Positions 38,529 to 51,185 of a DNA stretch of 64,000 nt are shown here, in pieces (position 1 is the first letter of the stretch; the number at the start of each line of letters is the position of its first letter). A program made the position numbers and the translations under genes. Below the pieces are notes generated by a model. The model was given only the letters and a program-made list of their open reading frames with translations, searched no databases and had not been told where the DNA came from. The DNA lies in the NCBI GenBank assembly GCA_963989245.1, contig OZ022346.1:48049133-48113132 (forward strand), in the 5' to 3' direction. The DNA is from Nansenia antarctica. Taxonomy: Eukaryota; Chordata; Actinopteri; Argentiniformes; Microstomatidae.

Positions 38529-41247
38529 TCAGTCCATTTTGTGGGGGGACCAGTGGAGGAGGTGGGCCCCGGCCGCCAGGCGGGCAGATGGGCCCAGGCT
38601 GAAATGCCAGGGGTGACGGACATGGAGCACTTCCCCCGACCCGAAGAGAGGGAAGATGAAGCTGGATGAAGCTGGAGGCTGCCCAGAAGGCTGGGGCGGA
38701 CACGCACACACCTGGACAGGACATAAAAACCCCTTAGAGAGGACAGATCTCTTCAGTGTTAACATCAGTGGTAACCATCTACCACTGGGTTTGCAGGGTT
38801 GAAATGTACATGCCCTTCATGAGGCTAACTTCAATGGGGTTTTCTAGCATCATTATGAATGAATGAATGGTCTTTATTGTCATTGCTATAGTACAGGTAC
38901 CAAACAACGAAATTTGGGAGGGGTGGCTCCCCCGGTGCTAGGAAAGAAAAAAACAACAACTAAAAAGACAAGAAGGGAAAGGAGCACAGCAACAGTTGGC
39001 TATGCCAGCCTTTATTCAAGCAACAAAAACAGTACTCTGCAGTACTCAGTGACCAACTGGTTAAAACAATTTAGACAGCAGCATTCAGCATTGTAGAAAA
39101 AAAGAGTTACTGTCTGATTTCTAGTTTTAGTGCCTTCAGGTTTTTATTCTATTTATCTTCCCTTACAAATGGCAAATCAATTATAGGACCCTTTTTAAAA
39201 GTGTAGCCTAGTGACGCTGCTGGTGAGACCAGAAATCGAAGGGGTGTCAACAATATCTGTTTTTCTTTTTTTTCAACTCAAGTACCCAGTCCATATAATA
39301 AAAAACAGTTATAATCTGTGGATTGGATTAACTATTCTCGTTTTTCGGAGGCTACCAGTAAGTGATAATGACTTGTAAACATACTCTCGTTTTAGGACGT
39401 GTTCAAAAGCAAGGACTGTGTGTTCATCTAGTTATGTGTAGTTATGTGTTTTTAGCATGTCCATGTTCTCTCAGTATGTTGTGTGATGATATAAAAACGC
39501 AGTTAGACGTTTGTAGCGATGTACCACTGTTAGCCGCTAGCAGCGTTTGTTGTTGTGGTTTGATCAGTCACTTTTCTCCTGTCGCATTCCCATTCGGTGC
39601 ACCAACATTCAAATACTCATGTCACCTTGAATTTTTTTCCGATTTCAATGTATGACGCATCATTTGAAAGCTTACCATCTGTAGTTTCAGACTATGTAAA
39701 TAACCGAAAAATTACTTAAGCAAATGGTTTATGATTTCACCAGCTAGCATCATGACATTGTCAGACTCATTACAAACAGGTAGCTACTAGCCAACTCTCC
39801 TGCATGTGACCACTGACTACTACTGTTGTCATCACGTGAGTGACACGCCAGATCGGCCATGCAGATCGAAGCCTATTTTTTTTCTGGTGCGATCTGCAAT
39901 CCAGCATTCAGGACCAATATCGCAGCGATATGCCATATCGATATCGGATCGGGACATCCCTAGTTTTCAGCTGTGCTAACGTAATTGCCCAAGGGTTTTC
40001 AAGGTTTTTCTAATCTATTAGCTTTTTAACGCGATTAGCAAACACAATGTACCATTAGAACACTGGAGTGACGGTTGCTGGAAATGGGCCTCTGTAGATA
40101 TTCCATTACAAAACAGATGTTTGCAGCTAGAATAATCATTTTCCACATTAACAATGTATAGAGTGTATTTCTGATTAATTTAATGTTATCTTCATTGAAA
40201 AAAACAGTGCTTTAAAAAAAAAAAAAAAAAGGACATTTCTAAGTGACCCCAAACGTTTGAACGGTAGTGTACATGCATAGACTGGGACAACTAAATGAGC
40301 TTTCTCATAACGACTGTTTGGAACTGGCTGGATTTAGTCTTGTTCAAAGAAAACCGAGAGAAATAGTGAAACCAGTCCATACACAAACCCTCAAATAAAA
40401 GCTGAGAATCTCTACTGTAACTTCATGGTTATTGTTTTTGATTTCCAATCCAAACTTTTGGAGTGTAGAGTCAAGAGACTAAAAAACACTTGACTGTCCC
40501 ATTACTTAGGCAGGGAACGGTGTGTTTCATTTTAGGATATCACCGACTAAACACAGTCAAGCCTGTGTCCTTACCTCAGTTGTGTCTCCATGGTAACCCA
40601 GGTCTTGGGCTGCCTTGGGCTGTACCACCTCTGGGGTGGGGGGGTCCGGGGTCCACCCCTGGTCCTATTAACAAAATTAAAACATTACACACAATAGAAC
40701 AGTTAAGGCATTGGATATGACGTCTGATAAGCCATCAGATACGCTACTGAGAAACAAGAGTAAAGGTATAATGCTATAATGGTAACTATAAAAAAAACGT
40801 TGTTCTAATTCACGTGAGCCAGTGTTTCCACGGCAATGCCAAGTATAAAACAGGGCAAACAATACCGAAAAAGTACTGTTGGGATTACTTTTTGTGCATT
40901 AAACAATACAACACCCTTTTAGAAGGTCGGAGTAATATTATAAAACTATAATAATCAAATTGATTTACTTTTAATAGACATGCATTATCTATTGTACACA
41001 TTCACACTCTTGTTCAATCTGAGGGCGTGATACAGGGTCAGTGGTCCTACTTGGGCCTTGACGTTGACCTGTGTCACCTCGATGTACTCCAGCTCTGGGA
41101 GGTCAAGTAGCTCCTCCACTTCATCTTTGATCCCGACAGCAGGGCGGGTTGCAGCCTAAAACACACGTATCGCTCACCACATGCACCCTCACAGAAATAG
41201 CACATCTAACAATGATATGTTATATGAAGAAAGCTTGTATCTATTGT

Positions 41248-41291
<44 letters not shown>

Positions 41292-44200
41292 TGTGAGTAT
41301 TGTTAGAATGGGGAAAGGGGAGCTCTTCACCTGGGGTGTGTCAGGGGTTTGGTCCATGTCCATGTCTACTTCCATTCCTTCATCAAACACACCTTCTCCC
41401 AGATAGAGGGTCACAGGGTTGAACTGGTCACACAGCTGAAAGGAGAGATAAGAATATATCAGAATAAATGGATGAATGCAATGGATCATTGTTGTTGAAT
41501 GGATATATACAGTATGTGTATGCAAGTGTGTGTGTGTGTGTGTATATGTGTGTGTGTGCCTTACTGACCTCTGAGTTGACTGCAGGGGGACAGGAGATCC
41601 CGTGGCCCTGGCTCTGCAGGACACTGTGAATGTACACGTCCTCCTCTGTGTTTGTGTCACACAGGAAGACCTGCAGAAAGTCTGTGTGATAGCTGTCCAG
41701 GGCTCCCACCAGGGGGCGCTCACAGCACAGCTTCTGGAAGGAGCTGGTGGCGTTCAAACTCCAACTGCCCTGGAACACCAAAACACTGGCTTTTAATATT
41801 GTTAAGTAAGTAAAGTAAAGTAAAACTTTATTAATATGGCGCCTTTCGTACATGAATGCAACTCAAAGCGCTTTGAATGGGAGAGTGCTATCCTGAATGT
41901 AAATGTGGGTTATGGAAGTCAATGGGACTCTATGGGAACAGTACAGTGTTAAAAGCTTGGGGAGATTGGTGGTCAATAAGAGTGATATGAGATTGTGTGG
42001 AGCCTTACACCCATTGGCTTGATTCCAGTGAGCGATGAGGGGACTGCTTGTGCCGGGAGCTCAGAGTAACAAGACCTTGGGGTGAGAAACCAGAGAGATG
42101 GAGGGAGACGACAGCAACACAGACAAGGAGGTCTAAACACTTGTCATCAAAATGACCGTCACATTTACGCAACATTGACTTTACACTACAGTATGTGGCA
42201 AGAAGCAGTCTCCCACACTATGGTGTCGACCCAAACCATACGGACACAGTACGAAATCGTTACGGGCCAGACTGCTTTCTTGTCACATACAGCTTCTCAA
42301 CATCAGCTTTATTTTAGAGAGCCAAGCTACAATGAAACACAGAGTGAACACCTACACACAGAGCTGCCAAGTCTCACGCTTTGGTCGTGAGACACACGCA
42401 TTCAGGACTGAAGCCGTAAGCCTTGTCTGTGAAACCGGCCCATTGACTTTCATTGATGCATACTGTCTGAACTGGACCAGAAGAACCCTACTTGTCTACA
42501 TTGCTGTCTGTCTGTCTGAACTGGACCAGAACAAGCCTACTTGTCTACATTGCTGTCTGTCTGAACTGGACCAGAAGAAGCCTACTTGAGGAACTTGAGA
42601 CTGGTCCTGTCCACAGTGGTGAGGTCCCCATAGTCCACGTAGTAGACCTCCACCTGGGTCTGGCTGAGGATGCGGTGGACGACGACGCGGTAGAACCACA
42701 TGTCTCCGGGATCCACGCAGCACACCTGGCCCTGACGCACGAAGCCTGAGGGAAGGGCGTAGCGCTCCGCCACCTCAGGACAGGTGTAGCAGCTCCTAGG
42801 AGGAAGACATGGTCCCACAAACTCTGACAGCATTGGGCTACTTTACACCTCTATCCAAAGTGACTTCAAACAAATACATTTAAGTAAGTGAATAATCTAT
42901 CCATCAGTCATTGTAAGAAAAAATCATCTATGCTAAGATCTATGCTAGGCCATTGGCAGTCGCAATGCTAGAAGAAGGAAGAATTATTATAATTAATTTT
43001 TTTATTCTATTCATGGTTCTATTTGACCAGTGAAGATGCAGTACTCTGATCTAACCATAGGGTTACGTTCCAGCTACTATGTCATTCATGTGGTTACCTG
43101 AGATATTAGACCTGATAAGAGATCTGATCATCTGCAGCATGACTACAACCAAGGCAACCATTAATTTCCTGTTCATGTTTCCTTCCCGGTCTGAGTGGCA
43201 CCGTCTCCTCACCTCATCTTCATCATCATGTCCACCAGGGCGCGGGCCTCCTGGGTCTCGTTGAAGCGGATGTAGAAGTTGCTGGGTGACTCCACATGCT
43301 CCACCAGCACAGATATCAGCTCCCGGGGGCCCCTGCGCGTGGGAGCCCTCAAGCGCTGACCCCGCATGGCGTCCAGAGGAACCACCTTCCCAGGACTGGA
43401 CCGGACCTGGACACACACACACACACACACACTTGTGTTTTTACTTGTGTCACCACAAAGAGGCTTTGAGGACTGAATGAAGGTTCTCTAAGATTTACAA
43501 TCTCTAAAGAAGATGTACAGGTGATCAGACATACAGGTGATCAGACAGACAGGTGATCAGACATACAGGTGATCACAGACATACAGGTGATCAGACAGAC
43601 AGGTGATCAGACAGACAGGTGATCAGACATACAGGTGATCAGACATACAGGTGATCAGACAGACAGGTGATCAGAGAGACAGGTGATCAGACATACAGGT
43701 GATCACAGACAGACAGGTGATCAGACAGACAGGTGATCAGACATACAGGTGATCAGACAGACAGGTGATCACATCTATTCTTGTGAATGCATTTTGGTTT
43801 CAGCCTCAATTGTCTATGAATTTGTCCAGCTTTCATTGCAGAAGCTATGGATTACACCTTGAACAAAAGGGCAAGTAGGACATACCAGCTGCCCATGTCT
43901 TCTTAGACCTGAGTCAGACATACCAGCTGCCCATGTCTTCTTAGACCAGAAGAAGTCCATCTTAGAGTCAGATGGGTTTCTTCTCTCACCTGTTGGAAGG
44001 TCTTGGTGGTGAAGCGGAGGTCTGTCTCTGACTTCAAGTCTGTGTCATTGGAGGCAGAGTCCACCTCCTCCTCGCCCTCCTCCTCCTCCTCGCCGCCCTC
44101 CTCCTCCTCCTCCTCTCTCCGGCCCTCCCAGGGCAACGCCCCACAGCTGAGATGGCAGCCTTGGCTGGAGGGGTTCAGACCTTCACCCTGCTCAGCATCT

Positions 44201-47200
44201 GTGGGGCTGTCGGCCTCTACAGCCCCTGGCCAAAAACAGGGTGCTGCGTTTCTACAAGACCATGAGCTAGAAGATACAGTACTCAGTTCTGCTATAAGAT
44301 ACAGTACTCAGTTCTGCTATAAGATACAGTCCTCAGTTCAGCTATAAGATACAGTCCTCAGTTCAGCTATAAGATACAGTACTCAGTTCTGCTATAAGAT
44401 ACAGTACTCAGTTCTGCTATAAGATACAGAAGATACAGAACTCAGTTCTGCTATAAGATACAGTCCTCAGTTCAGCTATAAGATACAGTACTCAGTTCTG
44501 CTATAAGATACAGTACTCAGTTCTGCTATAAGATACAGTCCTCAGTTCAGCTATAAGATACAGTACTCAGTTCTGCTATAAGATACAGTACTCAGTTCTG
44601 CTATAAGATACAGTACTCAGTTCTGCCCCTATCTTCACATGACCCTTCCCCCCGATGGGACACATGGCTCTCAAGAATGTGAGAATGCAGTGGGATTAGC
44701 TGAACAGAATCGATAGGATGCATTTTACTTTTTAACTATTTAGCAGACGCTTTTATCCAAAGCGACTTACAATTACAGATTATAGAGACACAGTAAATTA
44801 GGGCTAAGTGCCTTACTCAAGGGCCTACTAGTGGTGGTGTTCCCAGGTCTTACTCAAGGGCCTACTAGTGGTGGTGTTCCCAGGTGGGATTTGAACTCAT
44901 GACCTTCTGATCACCAATCCAACTCACCATCCACTAAAACACCACACCCTCATGGCCATGTATAGTTAACGGTAGAAAACAGGGACACTGAATGAGCAGT
45001 ATGGACACAAGTGCTAAACAATTGCAATATTGATAATTAGTGTTGTTCCGATACCGATACTAGTATCGGCATGGCCACCGATACGCACAAAAATGCTGGT
45101 ATCGGTATCGGCGAGTACTAACAAATAATAACACCCGATACCAAACTTGTGATGCGCGTTTTGCACAGGCTGCATTCGTAATTCGCTCTTAGAACGCTGG
45201 AGCGCACAGTGGTATCAACGTCATAAAGGGACCAAGCAATTTGATTGGACAAGAGGCATTCCTTGAGTGGTGATCAGATTTCCAGAGCGAATTTACGAAC
45301 GCACCCACAGCGTCCCGCAACTCGGTGAATGAATTGTCTCCGGTGACGGTGTGAAGACACGAGAAACATTCCATTTTTAAAGTTGAGCAAAGTAAATAGG
45401 ATTTTACAAGTCCCGTTAACAAGTATATCATCACCTGTGATCGGCAAGCATGGCCCCTAAGGATTATGTGGCAGAGAAAGGTACGTTTTGTTTTACCGGC
45501 GTTACTCATACAGACAGTGTGTGGTTGAGTTGCTGCTACTGTTCAATGAACAGAACATGCAAAGCGACAGGCACTGCTGGGGATGAAGAGCTATGTAATG
45601 TTATACGCGTAACTAATAACTAGCTATCGTTCTTGACTTTTGATTTCAACAATGGTGCCACGTTTGCCCACTTTTCACCAGGGTAACTAATTCTGTTGGC
45701 CAATGCATGGTAGCTAAAAAACCAACCCCGTTTCATGAAGCACACACCGGACTGTCAAAGTTATAAAAACCAGTGTCTAGAACTTTTAAGTCTACTTGCG
45801 TTTAGCTAGAAACTTTGCTAGGAGTCTCCGACTAGAATGTTTAAACCCTAGCAGCATTCTTTGCTTGTCAGGCTTCAAAACTACCCGGATGGAATAACTC
45901 GGAAGAAGTCCGGGCCAGTCTCCGTGTCAAACCTAGTCGAATATGGAAGTGATTTCACAAATTCATTGAACTGCACTTTGACAATCGTGTGCCTTCACAT
46001 ATATTAGTACCTGGCCACATTCTTCTTTTGATAAGCGACACCGCCTTCACTCCCCAGTCCCACAGGCCGGCCCTGCTGTTATGATTAGTTACAGAACCAA
46101 ATGGTACCTTGATTGAGTTGGTTAATTGATTTTTGTTGATACTTTTCACGATACCAAACACCCGATGCCAGACTAAGTGTTAGCAATAATTTTACATCGA
46201 GGTGAGTATGCGGCTCAAAAAACATGTTTTTTTGTTTTGTTTTTTCAAACGCCGTGGTATCGGATCGGTACTCGGTATCGGCAAGTACTGCACGGTCAGG
46301 TATCGGGATCAAAAAATGGTATCGGAACAACACTATTGATAATGTATTCCTGCTTTCACATCAGGTGCTTGAAACGGATACATTGAGAGATGTTTTAAGA
46401 AATGTGAAGAAAAACCAATGTTGAACAGAAAACATACCATCTTATCTGTCTACACAGATATATCTGCACTATACTATACTACACTACACTATATATATAC
46501 TATACTACACTATACTATATCCACTGCAGCATCAACCCACCTGTGTCTCCTACCGGCCTCCCTGGTGTGTCTGTTGAGGGGTTCTGCTGTGGTGGAGGTG
46601 GCTTTATCTGTCCCGTTCTCCCTGGTGTCACCCGTGGCGCCATCGACACCCCGACCTGCCCCGCCAGCGGCCCCTTGGCAGGCGCCACCTTTAGGGTCAG
46701 CAGGAAGCCCGTCCGGTTCTGCTTGATCGCCACCAGGTCAGCCGCCGCCGCCAGCATCTCCGTGACGGAGTAGAAGCCGTAGTCGGTGACGCGCAGCGGG
46801 CGGCCGAAGCGTCGGCCGAAGCCAGCCTCCAGCTCTGACAGGCCAACGGGCCCCTGGGTGAGCAGCTGGCCGAGCTGGGCCCGGAGCTGAGCAGGCAGGG
46901 CCGGGGGCGCGGGGGCCCGCCGGGGCGGCGCCATGGAGGACGGCTTTCTGTAGCGCGGGGAGAAGAAGCCGCCCCTGCAGGGTTTCTTCATCTTGAGGTT
47001 GCGCTGCCTGGCCACCAGCTCCCCCATGCCTCTGGTGCTGTCGTCCACAACCGCTGCAGAGGGACCACGGGATGGGAGGAAAAAGAGAAGCAAAGGGATT
47101 GGATGGAATGAAGTCATTGTTTTTCATTTCATCCATGTGCTCTGTGCAGGTCAAAGTATAAGACTGGGCTTACCTTTCAACACCAAGCTGCCGTCTCTCA

Positions 47201-47414
47201 AATACCTCATGTTCACCACGTCAGGCATCGCCATCACCATGTCCAGCACATTGCTGAAGCCCAGGGCCTTCAGAGGCAGAGGGTGGCCCATCATGTTGAT
47301 GTAGTCCTGTTTCAGTTGGTCCAGGGACCGGCCTAGCTTGCTTGATATGAGCAGGGAGCGCACATCCTTCTTCAGCCTCGAGACCTTCTGGTCTTGGGTC
47401 ATCCTGCCTGTCAA
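38529..47414 (-). CDS. tdrd5: TDRD5, tudor/LOTUS piRNA-pathway protein, complete 11-exon ORF
   Basis: TDRD5 works in germ-cell nuage in retrotransposon silencing and spermatid maturation. Exons: 47174-47414 (ATG at 47414), 46541-47053, 43990-44225, 43213-43406, 42586-42795, 42009-42075, 41569-41769, 41331-41435, 41051-41155, 40575-40664, 38529-38711 (stop). Lengths sum to 2145 bp, about 714 residues, and every phase agrees. LOTUS 1 is at about 13-80 (LPLKALGFSNVLDMVMAMPD), LOTUS 2 at about 130-205 (YGFYSVTEMLAAAADLVAIK). An acidic low-complexity stretch is at about 275-310. The extended Tudor domain, about 360-555, contains LISVLVEHVESPSNFYIRF, RQGQVCCVDPGDMWFYRVVV, VEVYYVDYGD and LQVFLCDTNTEEDVYIHSVL. 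The C-terminus SARLAAGAHLLHW matches the family ending. Human TDRD5 is about 981 residues with three LOTUS domains; the third is not found here. Confidence 0.93.
38855..38990 (-). mobile_element. LINE 3' end with ATTC tail (copy 1)
   Basis: In minus orientation it ends ACAATAAAGACCATTCATTC. The same sequence, including GGTACCAAACAACGAAATTT on the plus strand, recurs at 56283-56405. It is a 5'-truncated retroposon in the last tdrd5 intron. Confidence 0.7.
39800..40274. mobile_element. hAT-like end followed by Tc1-like MITE
   Basis: The block ending GGATCGGGACATCCCTA (39955) is a hAT-type terminus. From about 39975 to 40272 the sequence ends GACCCCAAACGTTTGAACGG then TAGTGTA, a common fish Tc1-derived MITE end. 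Both lie in a tdrd5 intron. Confidence 0.55.
41820..41890. repeat. SINE/LINE tail-like repeat
   Basis: AAGTAAAGTAAAACTTTATT followed by GGCGCCTTTCG and CAAAGCGCTTTGAATGGG is a typical fish retroposon 3' tail in minus orientation, within a tdrd5 intron. Confidence 0.5.
43507..43770. repeat. 16-bp minisatellite in tdrd5 intron
   Basis: About 16 copies of ACAGGTGATCAGACAT/G, some with CACAGAC variants. Confidence 0.95.
44268..44628. repeat. 25-bp minisatellite in tdrd5 intron
   Basis: About 14 copies of CTGCTATAAGATACAGTACTCAGTT, with T/C and T/A variants shared among copies. Confidence 0.95.
44728..44945 (-). mobile_element. tRNA-derived SINE in tdrd5 intron
   Basis: On the plus strand it runs TTTAGCAGACGCTTTTATCC, AAAGCGACTTACAATTACAG, then GGGATTTGAACTCATGACC. 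The last is the reverse complement of a tRNA B-box region, so the SINE is in minus orientation. A 35-bp segment (CTTACTCAAGGGCCTACTAG...) is duplicated. The same 3' tail type occurs at 61105-61146. Confidence 0.7.
45038..46335. mobile_element. hAT-type non-autonomous element, 1.3 kb
   Basis: Ends TAGTGTTGTTCCGATACCGA and GGTATCGGAACAACACTA are inverted. The flanking 8-bp duplication TTGATAAT is perfect (45030-45037 and 46336-46343). No transposase inside. It occupies the tdrd5 intron between the LOTUS 2 exon and the acidic exon, where an exon for a third LOTUS domain would be expected. Confidence 0.9.
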
Positions 47415-47785
47415 CTGTCAGACCAAGGAGAGATGAGGAGAACAGATACTTTAGTACAAACCTAACAACATTTCAAAATGTTATAGTGACAATCAAATTA
47501 AACCCATGTTTCTTAGGCTGCTAGTTACTCACGACCTGTTCTTTTCTTTTTTAAGGTATTCTTTTTTAAGTCCAACCAAGTCAACTCGAATCTGCAAAGC
47601 AATTTAGAGAAGAAAGTTATCTATCCATTTTGTTGGCCAATAGTGTCTTCTATGGATGCAAAGCAACTTACTCACTACTTGAATAACAGTTCAGCCAAGT
47701 CGATTCACGAGAGAAAAGTCAAATAAAGACACGTATTGGCAGTGTTTTTTAAGTCGCTGTTCTCACACTTCAGCGAGTAACCTTA

Positions 47786-47941
47786 TAACCGTAACCCTAA
47801 CTAACCTAGGTTAACTAACCCTAACCAACCTAACCTAGGTTAACTAACCATAACCAACCTAACCTAGGTTAACTAACCCTAACCAACCTAACCTAGGTTA
47901 ACTAACCCTAACCAACCTAACCTAGGTTAACTAACCCTAAC
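47786..47941. repeat. 29-30-bp minisatellite with telomere-like words
   Basis: About five copies of AACTAACCCTAACCAACCTA then ACCTAGGTT. It contains CTAACCCTAACC in each unit but is not a telomeric array. Confidence 0.9.
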
Positions 47942-49877
47942 CCAGCATTGACAATTTTGACATTGACTTCATAGCTAGCTAGCTAGTTAGCGACCATGGT
48001 ACATCTGTCTTATCAACATTGTTGCACGACAGTTGCAGCTTGCAGAATATAATATAATAATATAATCTTTACCAGCCTCTATTCACACGGTTGTCCATGA
48101 GGGTTTGTGCACGTTCAAATAAGATTATTATTATTATTCATGAAACAGTACGTTCAAATAAGATTTTTGAAATGTTATGAAACAGTCCTCAGTCTTGAAT
48201 CAGCAACGTGCAGGTGTTAATGAGACAGACAGCTGGCGTCATTATCACACTGACTTCAGTCATGAGTCATGACAGAATAACTATACTTATTATAACTATA
48301 TATATATATTAACTACTATAACTTTGAGAATCACCTAAAAGGTTGCATCTGAAGGATATTAGATATTACTTACTAAAGGAAGGTCCTGAAGAAACTTTGT
48401 GGGCAAGCCTTATTTTGGTAGTTAGAGGGGAGATGGATAGATTCATAGATAGAGTGCTTAATGTTTAAAGAGCCTCAATAGTATCAAAAATATGTTTAGA
48501 AGTGGGGTCAGTCAGTACACATTTTAAAGTTGGATTGAGATTTCACCCTCAATGCATTGACCGATGAATGATCAGCACTAGCAGTAGCACCCTCTGGTGG
48601 TATTCAGCTGTAAATGTAGGAGTATGTTCTATTCAAGTGGTGTCAATGAAGCACACTGGTAATGTCCATGATTAAATCCAACTGGGAAATAAGAAAAGGA
48701 GGTCTTGAAGGGGTTACACAGCCCTGACAGCTGACACCCTCCAACTGAAGAGGGCTGCTAAAGACACACAGAGAGAAAGAGAGAGATTAAGAGATTAACT
48801 ATATATAAACCCCTCAAAAAAAAAAAGTTCGGAAATGCTTTTTTGGTTGATTATTCCTCCCCTTTAATAATACCAATTGGTATTGTATTTTATATCGTTG
48901 GAAAGCCTGATTGGTCACCTTTACAATGAGGTACAACTTGTAAGGATCATACATTCATGGAATGAGTAACACAGCTAAACGTGTGGGTAGCGGCCCCAAA
49001 AAATGTGCCAACCGATCAACAACCATGACGTGCGCCGACACCCACCATCGTTTGTTCGGGAGGGGGGAAAGCTGAGGACTAGAATTTCAAGTCCTGATCT
49101 GGGCCCACTGAATGTGTGACCGATGACAGGACGCTGATGTGTACTTTAGGCACTTTTAATCTGTACAATGCACACAAAAATAATGCTGTAATGAAACGTC
49201 AATGTAGGTGTCTTCTCAGCACGAGTCAACCTAGCACAAAAAAGGACAACTGAAGCATTTCAGCTAACTGACGCGGAGAACAGTGATAAGCGCTAGCATA
49301 CAGAAAAATGAACCACGAGGTTAGCTAAATTAAAGTCTCTAAAACGCTCATAACACCTATGTTTTCGATACAACATGACAGAATGTATGTGCACTCATTC
49401 TTAAATGCATGTACAACTTCTCATGTGCACTCAAATTAAAGTTATGACAAGTATATTACAAGTTTACATTGCACTGCTGTAGACACGTACCTCTCTCCGT
49501 CTCATAGAATGCAGAATGAGAGAGAAACGCGGAAATTAGGCAGAGGGTTGATTGGGAGTGGAGACAGGTGTGCTGGTTTGGCTGATAATCCAATTAGCGG
49601 GGACAAGCCTCACCTGCGGCGGAGAGCACGCTGTGCTCGAGCTGTGGGGGCGGGGGAGGGTGTGTGTGGAGGCCCAGCCGTAACACTCTGTCTCTCTGTC
49701 TCTCTCTCTCTCTTTCTGGTCCAGTGGTGGGCATGTTGCTGTATTCTGTGGTCCTGTTTTGGTCTTGTCTGACATGGTGGCGTCTAGGCTACTCTGATAC
49801 AACTGTTGGCTCTATCATGTGGTTGCTGTGTCATTAGGAGCACTGCAGCTTGATTTGCATTGAGTGTGCCTCACAGG
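47942..49877. other. Intergenic between tdrd5 and mbd1-like
   Basis: No gene seen. At 48810-49250 there is a repeat-like stretch starting AAAAAAAGTTCGGAAATGCT. At 49510-49700 there is GC-rich sequence (GACAGGTGTGCTGGTTTGGC...) like the leader or LTR region of fish retroelements. Neither has supportable coding content. Confidence 0.45.
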
Positions 49878-49878
49878 T

Positions 49879-49945
<67 letters not shown>
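49878..49945. repeat. (CA)n microsatellite
   Basis: About 34 CA units. Confidence 0.97.
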
Positions 49946-49946
<1 letters not shown>

Positions 49947-50049
49947 CGGATGTTATCAAAATGATGTAATGTCCTGCTAATTTGTACAGTATTGTACACA
50001 GCAAATATTCAAGTTTTGTCTATCTGTCAGTGTCAAATGTAGCTGTCTG

Positions 50050-50660
50050 TCTTGCTACTGACATAGACAAGCTACTGTGTTGCTAACATAGACAAGCTAC
50101 TGTGTTATTAACATAGACAAGCTGCTGTTACTAACATAGACAAGCTACTGTGTTACTAACATAAACAAGCACCTGTGTTGACATAGACAAGCTACTGTGT
50201 TACTAACATAAACAAGCACCTGTGTTAACATAGACAAGCTACTGTGTTACTAATATAGACAAGCTACTGTGTTACTAAAATAAACAAGCACCTGTGTTAA
50301 CATAGACAAGCTACTGTGTTATTAACATAAACAAGCACCTGTGTTAACATAGACAAGCTACTGTGTTACTAACATAAACAAGCACCTGTGTTAACATAGA
50401 CAAGCTACTGTGTTATTAACATAAACAAGCACCTTTATTAACGTAGCCAAATTACTGTGTTTTTAACAAAAACAAGCACCTGTGTTAATATAGACTAGCT
50501 ACTGTGTTATCAAGTTATTAACATAAACAGCACCTGTATTAACATAGACAAGCTACTGTGTTATTAACATAAACAAGCACCTGTGTTGACATAGACAAGC
50601 TACTGTGTTACTAACATAAACAAGCACCTGTGTTAACATGGACAAGCTACTGTGTTACTA
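50050..50660. repeat. Compound minisatellite (ACATAGACAAGCTACTGTG)
   Basis: Alternating units ACATAGACAAGCTACTGTGT and TACTAACATAAACAAGCACC then TGTGTTA form a dimeric higher-order repeat of about 50 bp over 600 bp, upstream of the mbd1-like exons. Confidence 0.93.
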
Positions 50661-51185
50661 CAGTTTTTTACGGTCGCTAAGTCACCATGTTCAATACTGA
50701 AACCACAGTTTCACAACTCTTCATACAGTCAGCAGAGCAGACACCCATGTGAACAAAACTGTGACTCTTTCTCTGTGATTTGTGCATTGCTTTCATACAG
50801 AATGCATTCAATGACTACGTTCTGCAAATGCCATAACACTTCTCTCATTCAAACTCCCCCACTTGCAAAATACTATGTATTTGCAACACATTTTTTCATT
50901 GCTAACATACTGTGTTCAAAACTCTGAAGAACACATTCAAAACTGAATTATTTGGTGCAATTTTGCAGTAATCATATTCCTATCATATATGACAGAAAGC
51001 TCGCAATAAACAGTTTTTTTGCACAGTGTTTGAGTGTGCAGATGCTGTTATTTTGCACTCTATTGGCTTTATTTTCCTCCCTAGTTAGAATATGATAGCA
51101 TCTTTTTGTGAATGCAGTGTGATTTTCCGACTTTCAAGGTGAACACTTGTCACATCCCTGAGACTTTGTTATTGCCGTTGTTTAG

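Noticed and set aside
38428..38724. GC-rich ORFs on both strands in 38.4-38.7 kb as separate genes
   Set aside because: One minus frame with a splice acceptor is the last tdrd5 exon; the others are its shadows.
41149..41853. Thr/His-repeat proteins
   Set aside because: They arise from (TG)n tracts flanking two real tdrd5 exons (41331-41435 and 41569-41769).
47786..47941. Interstitial telomere repeat
   Set aside because: CCCTAA words occur, but the true period is 29-30 bp and contains AACCTAGGTT; it is not a TTAGGG array.
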